64,000 bases of DNA from Algoriphagus locisalis (GTDB taxonomy: Bacteria; Bacteroidota; Bacteroidia; Cytophagales; Cyclobacteriaceae): contig NZ_FPBF01000006.1 in the NCBI RefSeq assembly GCF_900116615.1, positions 186,001 to 250,000 on the forward strand, in the 5' to 3' direction. A program made the position numbers and the translations under genes. Positions 9,292-19,500 of this stretch are shown here, piece by piece; positions within the stretch are counted from its first letter, which is position 1, and each line of letters begins with the position of its first letter. The notes beneath the pieces were generated by a model, which worked only from the letters and a program-made list of their open reading frames with translations, was not told where the DNA came from and did not search any database.

Positions 9292-9367
9292 TTAAGAACA
9301 GATTGCTTCGGGGTGATCAACTTCGTGTGACAGGATCGACTTCTCGGGAATACCCCTCGCAATGACG
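9292..9367. repeat. Degenerate dispersed intergenic repeat (gattgcttcg ... ctcgcaatgacg)
   Basis: The ends, taagaacagattgcttcggg at 9294-9313 and cccctcgcaatgacg at 9353-9367, match from memory a well-known interspersed intergenic repeat of Bacteroidota genomes. The middle is degraded. It fills most of the gap between uvrA and pnuC. Only one copy is in this window, so the call rests on general knowledge rather than internal comparison. Confidence 0.5.
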
Positions 9368-9402
9368 ACAAATCTTACAATTAAAATCCTTTTCTTCGCA
9401 TC

Positions 9403-10011
9403 ATGGATTTCCAATTTTTACTTGATGGATTCAGGGAAGGTTTAGCTGCAATGACTTGGCTGGAGGCTTTTGCGGTGTTTTTTGGAATTGCATCGGTCTT
9501 TTATTCCATGCGGGAAAACATTTGGGTGTATCCTACTGGGATTATCTCTACGCTGATTTATGTGTGGATTTGCTTTCAATACAAGCTTTATGCGGATATG
9601 GGCATCAATGCCTATTATTTTAGCATGTCAATATTCGGCTGGTATGTTTGGACACATCCGAAGGAGGGAAAAGAACAATTACCAGTTACATGGCTTAAGG
9701 CAAGTGGTTGGGCTATTTCATTAGGAATATTTGCGGTGTCTTATATTATCCTCGTATATGTGTTGGTCAATTTCACCGATAGCGATGTGCCTTATTGGGA
9801 TTCCTTCACAACCGCTTCGGCGTTTGTAGGGATGTGGTTGATGGCAAAAAAGAAAGTGGAAAACTGGATATTCTGGATTCTGACTGACTTCGTGGCAGTT
9901 CCTCTTTATTTCTACAAGGGCTTAATCCTGACATCATTTCAATACCTTTTCTTCACAGTTTTAGCAATTATGGGTTTAATTGCCTGGATCAAATCTGCAA
10001 AAGAGAAATAA
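9403..10011 (+). CDS. pnuC: PnuC-family nicotinamide riboside transporter
   Basis: A 202-residue membrane protein with about seven hydrophobic segments. It shows the PnuC signatures WLEAFAVFFGIASVFYSMRE and WVYPTGIISTLIYVWICF near the N-terminus, YADMGINAYYF in the middle, and WILTDFVAVPLYFYKG near the C-terminus. PnuC facilitates uptake of nicotinamide riboside, which is trapped by phosphorylation. The next gene downstream encodes a NadR-like kinase able to do this, so the two form a salvage pair feeding NAD synthesis. No TPP riboswitch (the sign of the thiamine-transporting PnuT variants) is seen upstream, which supports NR rather than thiamine. Confidence 0.92.
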   Translation: MDFQFLLDGFREGLAAMTWLEAFAVFFGIASVFYSMRENIWVYPTGIISTLIYVWICFQYKLYADMGINAYYFSMSIFGWYVWTHPKEGKEQLPVTWLKASGWAISLGIFAVSYIILVYVLVNFTDSDVPYWDSFTTASAFVGMWLMAKKKVENWIFWILTDFVAVPLYFYKGLILTSFQYLFFTVLAIMGLIAWIKSAKEK

Positions 10012-10083
10012 GCTTGAATTGGCTGATCGCAACTGAAAAAAAGAATTGTGCTTAGTTTTACTTCTGAAATTATTGTGAAAAAA

Positions 10084-10117
10084 TCCCCCTAGTCCCCTTT
10101 GAAAAAAGGGGAAATTG
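10084..10117. repeat. Short intergenic hairpin repeat with G/C-run arms
   Basis: The sequence cccctttgaaaaaagggg at 10094-10111 forms a 7-bp hairpin inside an aatccccctagtcccc context. This type of element is common between genes in Bacteroidota and is dispersed rather than gene-specific. It follows pnuC and may also act as a weak attenuator, but it lacks a clean T run. Confidence 0.45.
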
Positions 10118-10170
10118 CCGAATTTGAACTTCAACCTTTCCCTTATATAACTTAATATCCAACTAGCACA

Positions 10171-10206
10171 CTCCGCGAAAAACTTTGTGACCTCCGCGGT
10201 TAAAAA
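10171..10206. repeat. Dispersed 'ctccgcg ... ctccgcggttaaaaa' leader repeat, copy 1
   Basis: ctccgcgaaaaactttgtga followed by cctccgcggttaaaaa. A second, longer copy is at 58624-58675. Both copies end 14 to 17 bases before an initiator ATG (10221 here, 58692 there), so they make up the immediate 5' leader of the following gene. Possible roles are mobile element debris or a conserved leader structure. Confidence 0.65.
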
Positions 10207-10220
10207 CCAATTCTTAAAAA

Positions 10221-10760
10221 ATGCCTAATCCAAAACGAATCTTAATTCTTGGCCCAGAATCTACCGGAAAAAGTACGCTGGCAGAAGATCTTGCCAATCA
10301 CTTTGGGGAACCATGGGTGCCGGAATATGCACGGGAATACTTGGAAGATCTTGGGAGGGAATACAGGTACGAGGATATGCTGGCAATTGGAAAAGGGCAG
10401 GTTGCACTGGAAGATGAGATAGCTAAAAAAGCTGAAAAGTATCTTTTTTGTGATACAGATCTGCGAGTTATCCACATTTGGTCAGAGCATAGATTTGGGA
10501 AAACTCACCCTTGGGTTTTGGATCAAATTGCTGAAAGAAAGTACGATTTGATTTTGTTGACTGATACAGATTTGCCTTGGACTCCTGATCCACAACGTGA
10601 ATATCCAGAGCTTGAGATGCGAAATTATTTTTTGGACTTGTATAAAAAATTAGCAGGCGAAAGTGGTTTTCCACATTATATAATCTCTGGTTCGCGGGAA
10701 AAAAGACTCGAAGATTCAATATCTCACATTAAAAACACTATTTTTGGGCAAAAGACCTAG
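10221..10760 (+). CDS. NadR-like ATP-binding protein, probable nicotinamide riboside kinase
   Basis: A 179-residue P-loop protein that matches the C-terminal ribosylnicotinamide kinase domain of NadR: Walker A GPESTGKSTLAEDLA, then WVPEYAREYLEDLGREY with the conserved acidic/Arg residues, LFCDTDL in the second nucleotide-binding loop, and LTDTDLPWTPDPQREYP in the lid. It would phosphorylate nicotinamide riboside to NMN after PnuC-mediated uptake. The NadR N-terminal regulator and NMN adenylyltransferase domains are absent. It ends two bases before a sulfatase gene, so the two may be cotranscribed although functionally unrelated. Confidence 0.87.
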   Translation: MPNPKRILILGPESTGKSTLAEDLANHFGEPWVPEYAREYLEDLGREYRYEDMLAIGKGQVALEDEIAKKAEKYLFCDTDLRVIHIWSEHRFGKTHPWVLDQIAERKYDLILLTDTDLPWTPDPQREYPELEMRNYFLDLYKKLAGESGFPHYIISGSREKRLEDSISHIKNTIFGQKT

Positions 10761-10762
10761 AA

Positions 10763-12283
10763 ATGAAAAATTTACTTTTGCTTGTTATTTGCGGTATTTG
10801 CATCGCATGTGATACTAAGGAGCCTGAGGTTCAAAGCCCCAATGTTATATTAATTTTGGCAGATGATCTAGGCTATGGCGAGGTGGGATATCAAGGTCAA
10901 AAGAAAATCAAAACTCCAAATATTGACGCCTTGTCGGAGACAGGAATGATTTTCACCCATCATTACTCAGGCGCTCCAGTCTGTGCTCCGGCGAGATCCG
11001 TTTTACTTACTGGATTGCATATGGGACATTCCTATATCCGTGGAAATGATGCTATGAAGGAGCGCGGAGATGTTTGGGATTATGCAAAAGCATCTGTAGA
11101 TCCGAACTTAGAAGGGCAGCGGAATTTGCCTGCAGATACGGAGACCATGAGCAAAATGCTGCAAAAAGCTGGTTACAAAACAGGCATTGTAGGTAAGTGG
11201 GGATTAGGCGGACCTTTGACGGAGGGAATTCCAAACAATTTGGGCTTTGATTATTTCTACGGATACAATTGCCAGCGTCAAGCTCACAACCTTTACCCAA
11301 CTCACCTTTGGGAGAACAAAGAAAAGGTACTATTGAATAATGAATTAGTCGTGCCAGCAACCAAATTGGACCCAGGAGCAGATCCTAATGATCCAGCGAG
11401 CTACGCCAAATACGAGCAAAATGATTATGCCCCGGATTTGATGCATGATAAGGCTATGAATTTCATCCAAGAAAATAAGGATGAGCCTTTTTTCCTTTAT
11501 TATGCTTCTCCACTTCCTCACGTTCCATTGCAGATTCCTGGTCCTGACAGAGAGGGATATATCGCTGAACTGGGTGCTGAGGAGCCATACAGAGGGAACA
11601 ATGGCTATTTTCCTAATCAATATCCAAATGCGACCTATGCGGCGATGATCACCAAACTAGATCAGCAAATCGGCGAGATCCGAGCCAAGGTTAAGGAACT
11701 TGGTTTGGAGGAAAATACCATGATTATCGTGACTAGTGACAATGGACCGACTTATGTGGGTGGAGTAGATTACGATTACTTCGAAAGCTCAGCGCCATTT
11801 ACCAATGGATATGGAAGAACAAAAGGGTTTGTGTATGAAGGTGGTATTCGAGTACCCATGTTAGTGAGTTGGCCGGGAAAGATTGAAAAGAGTACCTCGG
11901 ATCACATTTCTGTTTTTTATGATATTTTCCCGACACTTGCTGAATTGGTAGGAATACCTATCCCAGAAGAATTGGATGGTAAAAGCTTCTTGCCGGAGTT
12001 GATGGGCAAAGAGCAAGAAAAGCATGAGTATCTCTACTGGGAGTTTCCTGAAACAGGAGGTCAACAGGCCGTGCGAATGGGGAATTGGAAAGCCGTAAGA
12101 CAGAATATCGTGAAGGAAAACAACCTGGAAATTGAGCTATATGACCTTTCAAAGGACATTCTGGAGCAGAACAACATCGCTTCCGAGAATCCTGATTTGA
12201 TTAAGAAATTTGAGGAAATCATGGCCAAGGAACATGAAACTCCAGAAGTAGAGACGTTTAGAATGGCAGCTTTAGGCGATTAA
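10763..12283 (+). CDS. S1-family arylsulfatase, lipoprotein
   Basis: A 506-residue formylglycine sulfatase. The N-terminus has a lipobox (GICIAC, Cys16), so it is membrane anchored. Metal-binding DD is in LILADDLGYGEVG, and the sulfatase motif Cys74-A-P-A-Arg78 contains the Cys to be matured to formylglycine. GKWGLGG and SDNGPTYVGG carry further active-site residues. It hydrolyses sulfate esters; the exact substrate subfamily cannot be named. A maturation enzyme is needed and is not in the window. The gene starts two bases after the NadR-like kinase gene. Confidence 0.93.
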   Translation: MKNLLLLVICGICIACDTKEPEVQSPNVILILADDLGYGEVGYQGQKKIKTPNIDALSETGMIFTHHYSGAPVCAPARSVLLTGLHMGHSYIRGNDAMKERGDVWDYAKASVDPNLEGQRNLPADTETMSKMLQKAGYKTGIVGKWGLGGPLTEGIPNNLGFDYFYGYNCQRQAHNLYPTHLWENKEKVLLNNELVVPATKLDPGADPNDPASYAKYEQNDYAPDLMHDKAMNFIQENKDEPFFLYYASPLPHVPLQIPGPDREGYIAELGAEEPYRGNNGYFPNQYPNATYAAMITKLDQQIGEIRAKVKELGLEENTMIIVTSDNGPTYVGGVDYDYFESSAPFTNGYGRTKGFVYEGGIRVPMLVSWPGKIEKSTSDHISVFYDIFPTLAELVGIPIPEELDGKSFLPELMGKEQEKHEYLYWEFPETGGQQAVRMGNWKAVRQNIVKENNLEIELYDLSKDILEQNNIASENPDLIKKFEEIMAKEHETPEVETFRMAALGD

Positions 12284-12307
12284 TTGTATTGCAAACAATT
12301 TAATTTT

Positions 12308-13390
12308 TTACCATTTACCCAATGAGAGCGTAGCCGCTTCTACTAGGCGCATCATATCTGGATGCGCATTGTTGTTTAGGATAATAATCGTTTTGTTCTC
12401 TTCTAAATACCGAACGATGATGGTGCTATAGCCCGGATTTGATCCTGTATGCATCACCATTTTTCCGAAAGGACTTTGTGGTTTTATTTCCCAACCAAAG
12501 CCATAATAGCTGCGAGTTCCGTCATTCAGTTTGAAGGCGGTGTAAGCTTCCTCCATGGTTTCCTTAGAAACAAGCTTATCAGTGTAGAGTGCCTGATCCC
12601 ATTTGTAAAGATCTTCCGCATTACTGGAAACTCTTCCAGGGCCTTTGCGATTGCCTAGCCAAATGGTGTAATCTGAAGAATGGAAAGTATTTGCATTGAC
12701 ATAGTTACCGTTTTCATCCTTGAGATGTCCTGCAGCAAAATCTTTAACGGATGCTTTTTCCTCCAAAGAACGGATAGCTGTGTTTTTCATTCCCAGAGGC
12801 CGAAATATCCATTCCCGCATGAGATCTACGAAATCTTCTCCAGTTACTTTTTCTACAACACTAGCCAATAATACATAACCCGTATTACTGTATTCATATT
12901 TATCACCTGGATCGAAAGATTTGACTGGAGCATATTCTCGAAGATATTCTAGAATGTCTGGATTCCCGGCTACCTTATTTTTGTCCCAATGCTCATCCAT
13001 GATGGCTTGGTAGTCGGGTAGGCCGCTTGTATGTGTGAGGAGGTTTCTGATGCTGATTCCAGGGTATGGAGTTTCTATATACTTGGAAAGCTGATCATCG
13101 AAACCCAAAAGCCCTTTTTCCTTGCACATCATAATCATCATAGCTGTGAATTGCTTTGATAGGGATGCCAATTCGAAAATATCGTATTCGTGGAGGAGTG
13201 CACGATTTTCGTAGGTGCGCATGCCCATCGCTTCTTCGAAAAGTATTTTGTCATCTTCTGCTACGAGGATCACTCCCGAAAAGTCTTCTCTCTCAGCTCT
13301 TTCAATTGCTTCTTTCAAGATTTTCTGCTGTGCAAAAAGGGGAATCTGAATGAAACCAAAAAGCAAAAGAAGCGAAAGGTATTTGTTCAT
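12308..13390 (-). CDS. Serine hydrolase of the beta-lactamase class C/PBP4-like family
   Basis: A 360-residue exported protein (signal peptide ending PLFAQ). It has the three active-site boxes of the Pfam Beta-lactamase fold: Ser76-L-S-Lys79 (ASLSKQFTAM), the Tyr-box YSNTGYVLL, and HTGSNPGYST near the C-terminus. Such proteins include esterases, D-aminopeptidases and PBP-like enzymes; true beta-lactamase activity cannot be assumed. A small ribbon-helix-helix gene ends only 23 bases upstream on the same strand, so the two may share a transcript. Confidence 0.9.
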   Translation of the reverse strand: MNKYLSLLLLFGFIQIPLFAQQKILKEAIERAEREDFSGVILVAEDDKILFEEAMGMRTYENRALLHEYDIFELASLSKQFTAMMIMMCKEKGLLGFDDQLSKYIETPYPGISIRNLLTHTSGLPDYQAIMDEHWDKNKVAGNPDILEYLREYAPVKSFDPGDKYEYSNTGYVLLASVVEKVTGEDFVDLMREWIFRPLGMKNTAIRSLEEKASVKDFAAGHLKDENGNYVNANTFHSSDYTIWLGNRKGPGRVSSNAEDLYKWDQALYTDKLVSKETMEEAYTAFKLNDGTRSYYGFGWEIKPQSPFGKMVMHTGSNPGYSTIIVRYLEENKTIIILNNNAHPDMMRLVEAATLSLGKW

Positions 13391-13413
13391 GACAAGGGGG
13401 ATTTATCAGGAAT

Positions 13414-13587
13414 TTACAAAAGGTTTTCTAAATCTATTGATCCCTTCATTGTAAGCAGCCGTTTTCTCTTAATTAGTTTGATATGTTCTTCTAGTGTTTC
13501 TCTCACTAGCTGTGATTTTGAGGTAGCTCCTGTGAGCACCATTAATTCATTTAATAATTCTGCTGGCAACTCTAATGTTATTTTCAT
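13414..13587 (-). CDS. Orphan VapB-like ribbon-helix-helix antitoxin
   Basis: A 57-residue protein beginning MKITLELPAELLNELMVLTG and continuing TSKSQLVRETLEEHIK: one beta-strand followed by two helices, typical of the RHH DNA-binding domain of VapB antitoxins. The tail MKGSIDLENLL resembles the toxin-binding end of VapB proteins. No PIN-domain VapC gene follows; the next gene on the strand is the class C-like serine hydrolase. Either the toxin has been lost or the protein serves as a regulator of its neighbour. Confidence 0.75.
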   Translation of the reverse strand: MKITLELPAELLNELMVLTGATSKSQLVRETLEEHIKLIKRKRLLTMKGSIDLENLL

Positions 13588-13624
13588 CTGATGATAATTT
13601 GATTTTTAAAGGTCAGATAGCCTG

Positions 13625-13643
13625 TCCCGAACTCGATTCGGGA
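13625..13643. repeat. Short dispersed palindrome (tcccgaa ... ttcggga)
   Basis: Seven-bp inverted arms around a 5-base loop in the gap upstream of the RHH gene. A related but not identical palindrome (tcccgat...atcggga) is at 58633-58650. These are typical small intergenic hairpins in Bacteroidota. Confidence 0.5.
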
Positions 13644-13730
13644 GAATCTCGCTCAAGTAATAACCATCCCACTGTGTGAAGATGCTCGATTTCATGGTTT
13701 TAATGTACTGATATATAGTTTATTAATATT

Positions 13731-13758
13731 AAAAAAGCCACGGAAAATGTCCGTGGCT
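13731..13758 (-). terminator. Rho-independent terminator of the M28 peptidase gene
   Basis: Perfect 9-bp arms agccacgga / tccgtggct with a 5-base loop. Read on the minus strand the hairpin is followed by six T, and it lies 31 bases past the stop of the M28 peptidase gene. Confidence 0.88.
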
Positions 13759-13788
13759 CTAATGAATATTGCAAGAGGTTTTTAATGA

Positions 13789-15330
13789 TTACTCAACTCC
13801 ACCCTTTCTTGTTGGAGAACGTACAGCAGGCCATTCAGCCGGCTCACCGCCTCTTCCAAGTGGTACTCGTACCTCTCTAGAGACCATATCATCTTCTTCA
13901 CTAGCCATATAGACCATGATTGCTGCCATGATTACGTTGTTTTGCACATCATCAAATACGATTTTGTCATAGGTATCTAGGTTGGTATGCCAGGTATAAT
14001 TGCCATATGACCAGCTAAGGGAACTCAAAGAAAACGCCGGAACGCCAGCCGCCACGAAGGAAGCATAGTCAGATCCACCGCCTCCAGGATTGCCCGGGAA
14101 AGTAGTTTCCACTTCTCTGGTGATCTCGCGAGGTACTTTTGACATCCATCTACCCAAATACTCATAGCTATGAATAAAACCTTGACCTGATACATTTGCC
14201 ACTCTTCCAGTACCATTATCCTGATTGAAAAGTGCCTGGATTTTAGGCATCATTTCCGGATGATCTTCTACAAATGCTCTTGAACCGTTCAAACCTTGTT
14301 CTTCAGAACCCCAATGACCTACCAAGATTGTTCTTTTAGGATTAGGATATACTTCTTTCAAAACCCGCATTACTTCCATCATCATGATGGTACCTGTTCC
14401 GTTGTCTGTAGCACCAGTTCCGCCATCCCATGAATCAAAGTGTGCTGAAAGCATCACGTATTCGTCAGGTTTCTCGGTTCCTTTGATTTCTGCGATCGTA
14501 TTGAAAGTAGGCACCATTCCGTTTTCCTTGGACTGAGCATTCAAGTGGATCATTGGCTTTTCTCCGTTTTCTGCCAATCTGAAAAGCAGTCCGTAATCTT
14601 CCAATGAAAGATCTACAGTAGGTACTTTCTTGGTATAGGCTGAGAAGATTTTATTTGCTCCGAAACCTTGAGACCAATAAGAAGTGATGATACCAAGCGC
14701 ACCTGCATCTTCAAGCGCTGTAGGCAATTCTCGTCTTCCTTTCCCTGTTTTTTGAAGCCTTTCGTTCCAGGCTCTGTTGGATTCGGTACGGTCTTCTTTC
14801 ATTTTTTCAAAAGACTCTTCAGTAGCGAATTCCTCCCAGTTGTAATCAGGACGACCAGTTAACTGAGGTGCAGAAATCATCACATATTTCCCTTTTACTG
14901 AAGGAAGCCAGGCCTGGAATGCTGCCTCGTCTGCCAACTCTGGAATCACAACAACTTCACCTTTGGCTCCACCTTCCGGCGAAGAAGGGCTCCAAGCCAA
15001 TTGCTGTCCTGATAGGGACTTTGTCCAAGGAGCCACCATATCGATGTGAGAAATTCCACGTTCCCATCCTCTCCATTCACCCCATTGCTCATTGCGAGCT
15101 TCGATGCCCCAGCCTTTGTATTTCTCTACAGCCCAATCATGCGCCTTTTGCATTTGAGGAGAACCTACCAATCTTGGCCCAATTCCATCCATCAGTTCAT
15201 GGCCGATTTGCTTTAGCTGTGAATTTTCAGTTTCCTCTTTAATGATCTTTTCGATCACCTCATCTTGAGCTTGGACGTTGCTACCTAGAAGTAGCATCAG
15301 ACCCACCCCTAATAAGTATCTCTTTTTCAT
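13789..15330 (-). CDS. Secreted M28-family metallopeptidase
   Basis: A 513-residue exported peptidase (signal MKKRYLLGVGLMLLLGSNVQAQ). The co-catalytic two-zinc set of M28 aminopeptidases is complete: His in LSAHFDSWDGG, Asp in TGATDNGTG, the Glu pair in GSEEQGLNGS, Asp in LFNQDNGTGR, and His in YTWHTNLDTYD near the C-terminus. The N-terminal region before residue 250 would hold the PA-like insert common in this group. It is predicted to remove N-terminal amino acids in the periplasm or outside. Single gene with its own terminator. Confidence 0.93.
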   Translation of the reverse strand: MKKRYLLGVGLMLLLGSNVQAQDEVIEKIIKEETENSQLKQIGHELMDGIGPRLVGSPQMQKAHDWAVEKYKGWGIEARNEQWGEWRGWERGISHIDMVAPWTKSLSGQQLAWSPSSPEGGAKGEVVVIPELADEAAFQAWLPSVKGKYVMISAPQLTGRPDYNWEEFATEESFEKMKEDRTESNRAWNERLQKTGKGRRELPTALEDAGALGIITSYWSQGFGANKIFSAYTKKVPTVDLSLEDYGLLFRLAENGEKPMIHLNAQSKENGMVPTFNTIAEIKGTEKPDEYVMLSAHFDSWDGGTGATDNGTGTIMMMEVMRVLKEVYPNPKRTILVGHWGSEEQGLNGSRAFVEDHPEMMPKIQALFNQDNGTGRVANVSGQGFIHSYEYLGRWMSKVPREITREVETTFPGNPGGGGSDYASFVAAGVPAFSLSSLSWSYGNYTWHTNLDTYDKIVFDDVQNNVIMAAIMVYMASEEDDMVSREVRVPLGRGGEPAEWPAVRSPTRKGGVE

Positions 15331-15461
15331 ATTTGGATTGTTTTTTGGTTAAAATTATGCTTTGCTATGTTCAAATCCGCGCCGTTGGTGGATTTTTGAC
15401 CGAATCTATTGACTTCTTGCTTTTTTGAAAAACCAATAGCTCTAAGTGAAACAAAGGAGTT

Positions 15462-16286
15462 CTATTTGACGCTTGTAAAGTAATCATGGAAAAATAGCAA
15501 CTGATACTGAACTGCATCTCTCCAATAATCCCAGGTATGTCCTCCTGGTCCAGTAATGAAGGTATGAGGAATATTATTGTAAGCCAGTTTTTCGTGGAGT
15601 CTCACATTCACTTCGTAGAAGAAATCTTCTGTACCACAGCTAATGATTAGCTTCAACTTATTTGTAATCAGACGATTGCTTTGGTACATCACAGAATATT
15701 CTTCCCATCTCTCAGGATTTTCTGCTTTGGTGCCAAGGTATTTTTTCATCTCCCAGTTTTCTGGAAACGGCCCAATATCAACGCCTCCGCTTAAGCTTCC
15801 CGCTGCGCCAAAGGTGTCTTGATGCCGAAAAGCCAGGTACAAAGCACCATGCCCGCCCATGCTCAAGCCAGTGATAGCTCGTCCTTCACGACTTTTTACG
15901 GTGCTATATTTTTGGTCTATAAATTCTACCAATTCTTTTCCGACATAAGTCTCGTATTTGGAGCTTTCCACTTCTGGGCTGTCCCAATACCAGCTGCCAA
16001 AGTTTCCGTCGGGATTTACGATGATCATGTCATATTGATCTGCATAGGACTCTAATTGAGGGGCTTTCGTGATCCAGTCGGAGTAGTTTCCTGAATACCC
16101 GTGAAGTAAATAGACGACTGGGTAATCTTTGGATTTATTATAATCCTTTGGGGTGATCACTACGGCTTTAATTTCTTTTTGCATAGATGCGCTATACGTA
16201 GCGACTGTGTCCACGCTTGCCAGCGTAGTAAAGGTAATTAGCCAGAAATAAGTGAAAGCTAGAATGGAATAGTATTTACTGTTCAT
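15462..16286 (-). CDS. Secreted esterase, alpha/beta-hydrolase (esterase D/CE1-like)
   Basis: A 274-residue exported alpha/beta hydrolase. Features are the oxyanion segment LLHGYSGNYSDW, NPDGNFGSWYWDSP, the nucleophile elbow GLSMGGHG with Ser142, and a C-terminal catalytic His in GPGGHTWDYWR. The overall layout matches the putative esterase family that contains S-formylglutathione hydrolase, antigen 85 and CE1 feruloyl/acetyl-xylan esterases. Export argues against a formaldehyde-detoxifying role and for removing ester groups from polymers, but this is inference. Monocistronic. Confidence 0.85.
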   Translation of the reverse strand: MNSKYYSILAFTYFWLITFTTLASVDTVATYSASMQKEIKAVVITPKDYNKSKDYPVVYLLHGYSGNYSDWITKAPQLESYADQYDMIIVNPDGNFGSWYWDSPEVESSKYETYVGKELVEFIDQKYSTVKSREGRAITGLSMGGHGALYLAFRHQDTFGAAGSLSGGVDIGPFPENWEMKKYLGTKAENPERWEEYSVMYQSNRLITNKLKLIISCGTEDFFYEVNVRLHEKLAYNNIPHTFITGPGGHTWDYWRDAVQYQLLFFHDYFTSVK

Positions 16287-16569
16287 TATGGGGTTTATTT
16301 GAAAGGTATCGATAGTAAAAATGGCAAGGAATACTTGGAATTCCTGTTTTATAAGGCAGAAAATAATTGAGGTTAGGTAGCGAACAAGTGGAGGTGAGTT
16401 TAATAATGCTGGTGTAAAATTTTGTCAACTTTTCCCGAAAAACATATTCATGGAGGAGATTTGAATTTTTTTAGAGCCTTTTAACCCATCTTCTAAAAAT
16501 TATACCAGAGGCATTGGGATTTCTTTGAGATGAATTAGATTGAGTGCGTTCTACTAAAATCTAGAAGCC

Positions 16570-19500
16570 ATGCCAAAATTCTATCTTCCGCTTTTTTTCC
16601 TCATTTGCAATTTTTCTATTGCTCAATCCAGCAGAGGTTATTTTATGCATCCCGACCTAAATGGCGATCAACTCGTGTTTGTTGCTGAGGGTGATATTTG
16701 GAGAGTTCCGGTGGCTGGAGGAAATGCCATCCGATTGACTTCACATCCGGGAGATGAGTCTGATCCGAAGATTTCGCCGGATGGCCAATGGGTAGCATAC
16801 GCTGCCAGCTACGAAGGCCCTACAGAAGTCTATGTGATGCCAATCGCCGGAGGACTACCCAAGCGATTGACATACGAGCCTGCTTCCTCGATTCCTACGG
16901 CATGGAAATCAGCTACAGAAATTGCCTATGTCACCAATCAATATTCTACACTACCAAAACTCAATACGGTAACTGTCGATGTAGAAAGCGGCGAGAAGCA
17001 ACTTCTTCCTTTAGAAATGGCAGCAGAGGGAAGCTTCTCTGAAGATGGCTCAACTTACTTTTTTGTCAGACCGACTTTTCATAACAATGTCACCAAGCGC
17101 TACGAAGGGGGCACAGCTCGCCAGGTTTGGCAGTACACTGATGGGGCTGCTGAAGCAGTAAAATTGACAAAGGACTACAACGGTGAAGACCATCATCCTG
17201 TGCCGCATCAGGGAAAAGTATATTTTCTCTCCTCCCGAGATGGGATTGTGAATGTCTGGAGCATGGATGAGAATGGGGGGGCACTTGCTCAGCTATCCAA
17301 AGAGCCAAGCTTCGATGTTCGAGAATTTTCTGTTTCTGGAAATCAACTGGTTTACCGCGTAGGAGCAGACCTTAAATTAATGGAATTAGGAAGTGGTACG
17401 GCAAAGACTCTTGCGATTAAGCTCATTTCAGATTTCGATCAACTGCGGGAAAAATGGGTGGATAATCCTATGTCCTATCTCAGTGCGATGGCGGTTTCCA
17501 ATGATGGGGAACGAGTGGTAATGACAACTAGAGGTCGGGTTTTTTCTGTTCCGGTAAAAGAAGGGCGGACTATACGTTTGAGCAGAAAAGATGGAGTTCG
17601 CTATCGAGATGCGATTTTTTCTCCAGATGGAAAATCGATTTTAACCTTCTCAGACGAGAGTTCAGAATTTGAAATTCATGAATACAATAGCCTTGGAATG
17701 GATCAGGGGAAACAAGTTTCGAAGAATGGGACTACCCTGAAATTTGATATGCTTCCTTCCCCAGATGGTTCTAAAATAGCCTTCAGGGATTTGAATCAGA
17801 CGATTTGGGTGCTGGACAAAGCCTCTGGATCTCAGATCAAAGTGACAGATTCGGATGAAGATATTTCTTCGAGTATGGCTTGGTCTCCTGATGGAAAATG
17901 GCTAGCCTACGCCCAAGCTGCGAGCAATACTTTTTCGCAAATCCATGCCTTTAACATTGATAGCAAGAAGCGCATTGCGATGACTTCAGATCGAGCCAAT
18001 AGCCTGAGCCCGCAGTGGAGTGCGGATGGAAATTGGTTCTATTTTCTCTCAGATAGAAATTTCCAGTCTGCGATAGGAAGCCCTTGGGGTACTCGTCAGC
18101 CGGAGCCTTTCTGGGAAAAGCAGATGAAAATCTATCAAATCGGTTTAAAAGATGGGCTTGTATCTCCTTTCTTTTTCAACAATGAATTACAAAAGGAGGC
18201 AGAGAAAGCACCTGAAAAAGTGACGGTAACTATTGAAGAAGATGGAATTCAGGAAAGGCTGCGGGAAGTGCCTGTGCCCGCAGGAAACTATAGCAATTTG
18301 ATCGTCACTGATAAAGCGCTTTACTTCCATGAAATAGGCCCTGGAATGGGCGTATTTTATGGAGGAGGTGCAGGTGGTTCTGAAAAGGCTCCACTGATGA
18401 TGGTCCCAATTTCCAACAAGCCAGAGCCAAAAGCATTTATCGATAACGTCAGGAATTATACAGTTTCGCTAAATAAGAAATACATACTTGTTCAAAGTGG
18501 CAGCACATATTCTGTAGTAGTATTAGGCACATCTCCAGTCTCTGACTTATCCAAAACCAAATTGGATATCAGCGGAGTAAAATACTCCATAGATCCTGCA
18601 GAAGACTGGAAGCAAATCTTTACAGATGCCTGGAGAATGGAGCGAGACTATTTCTATGATACAGGGATGCATGGTATCGATTGGGATGCGATGCATGAGA
18701 AATATCTTCCTTTGGTGGACCGGGTGACCACACGTGCGGAGCTTTCTGATGTGATTGGGGAAATGGTGGGCGAACTTTCCGTGTTGCACACTTCAGTTCG
18801 TGGAGGTGATCTGAGAGATGGGGAAGACAATATCAGTTTTGGACTACTCGGTGCAAAACTTAGTCGAAATGATAAGTTGAAGGGGTATTCTATTGATCAC
18901 ATCTATTTGTCGGATCCGGACTATCCTGATGAAATGTCTCCACTTTCACACCCGGATTTGAGTATTTCTGAAGGAGATATCATTACTCATATTGATGGAG
19001 TGGCCGTAATGGAAGTACCTGATATTTACTATTTATTGAGAGACAAAGCGGGCAAGCAGGTTCGGGTTTCATTGCTTTCTACCGACGGTAAAGCCAAATC
19101 AGATCAGATCCTTAAGCCCATGTCGGCTCAGGCAGAATCCAATCTTCGCTATAACGAATGGGAATACACCCGAAGATTAGAGACAGAGGCTAAATCTGAT
19201 GGAGCCTTAGGTTATGTTCACCTTCGTGCGATGACTTCTGGTGATATTGGACAGTGGTATAGGGACTTTTATCCTCAATTTAAAAAAGATGGCTTGGTCA
19301 TCGATATGCGCCAAAATAGGGGTGGAAATATCGATTCCTTTATTCTGGAGAAATTGATGCGGGAGGTTTTCTTTTACTGGAAAAGTAGAACCGGCGAACC
19401 GTATTGGAATATGCCCTATGCTTTTCGTGGTCATCTAGTTTTACTCGTGGATGAATTTACTGCTTCTGATGGAGAGGCTTTTGCTGAAGGCTTCAGAAGA

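Noticed and set aside
9219-9402. Possible TPP riboswitch in front of pnuC
   Set aside because: No ctgaga...ACCC/gaacctgatctggataatgccagc-like core is present; the gap is mostly a dispersed repeat. The adjacent NadR-like kinase supports nicotinamide riboside.
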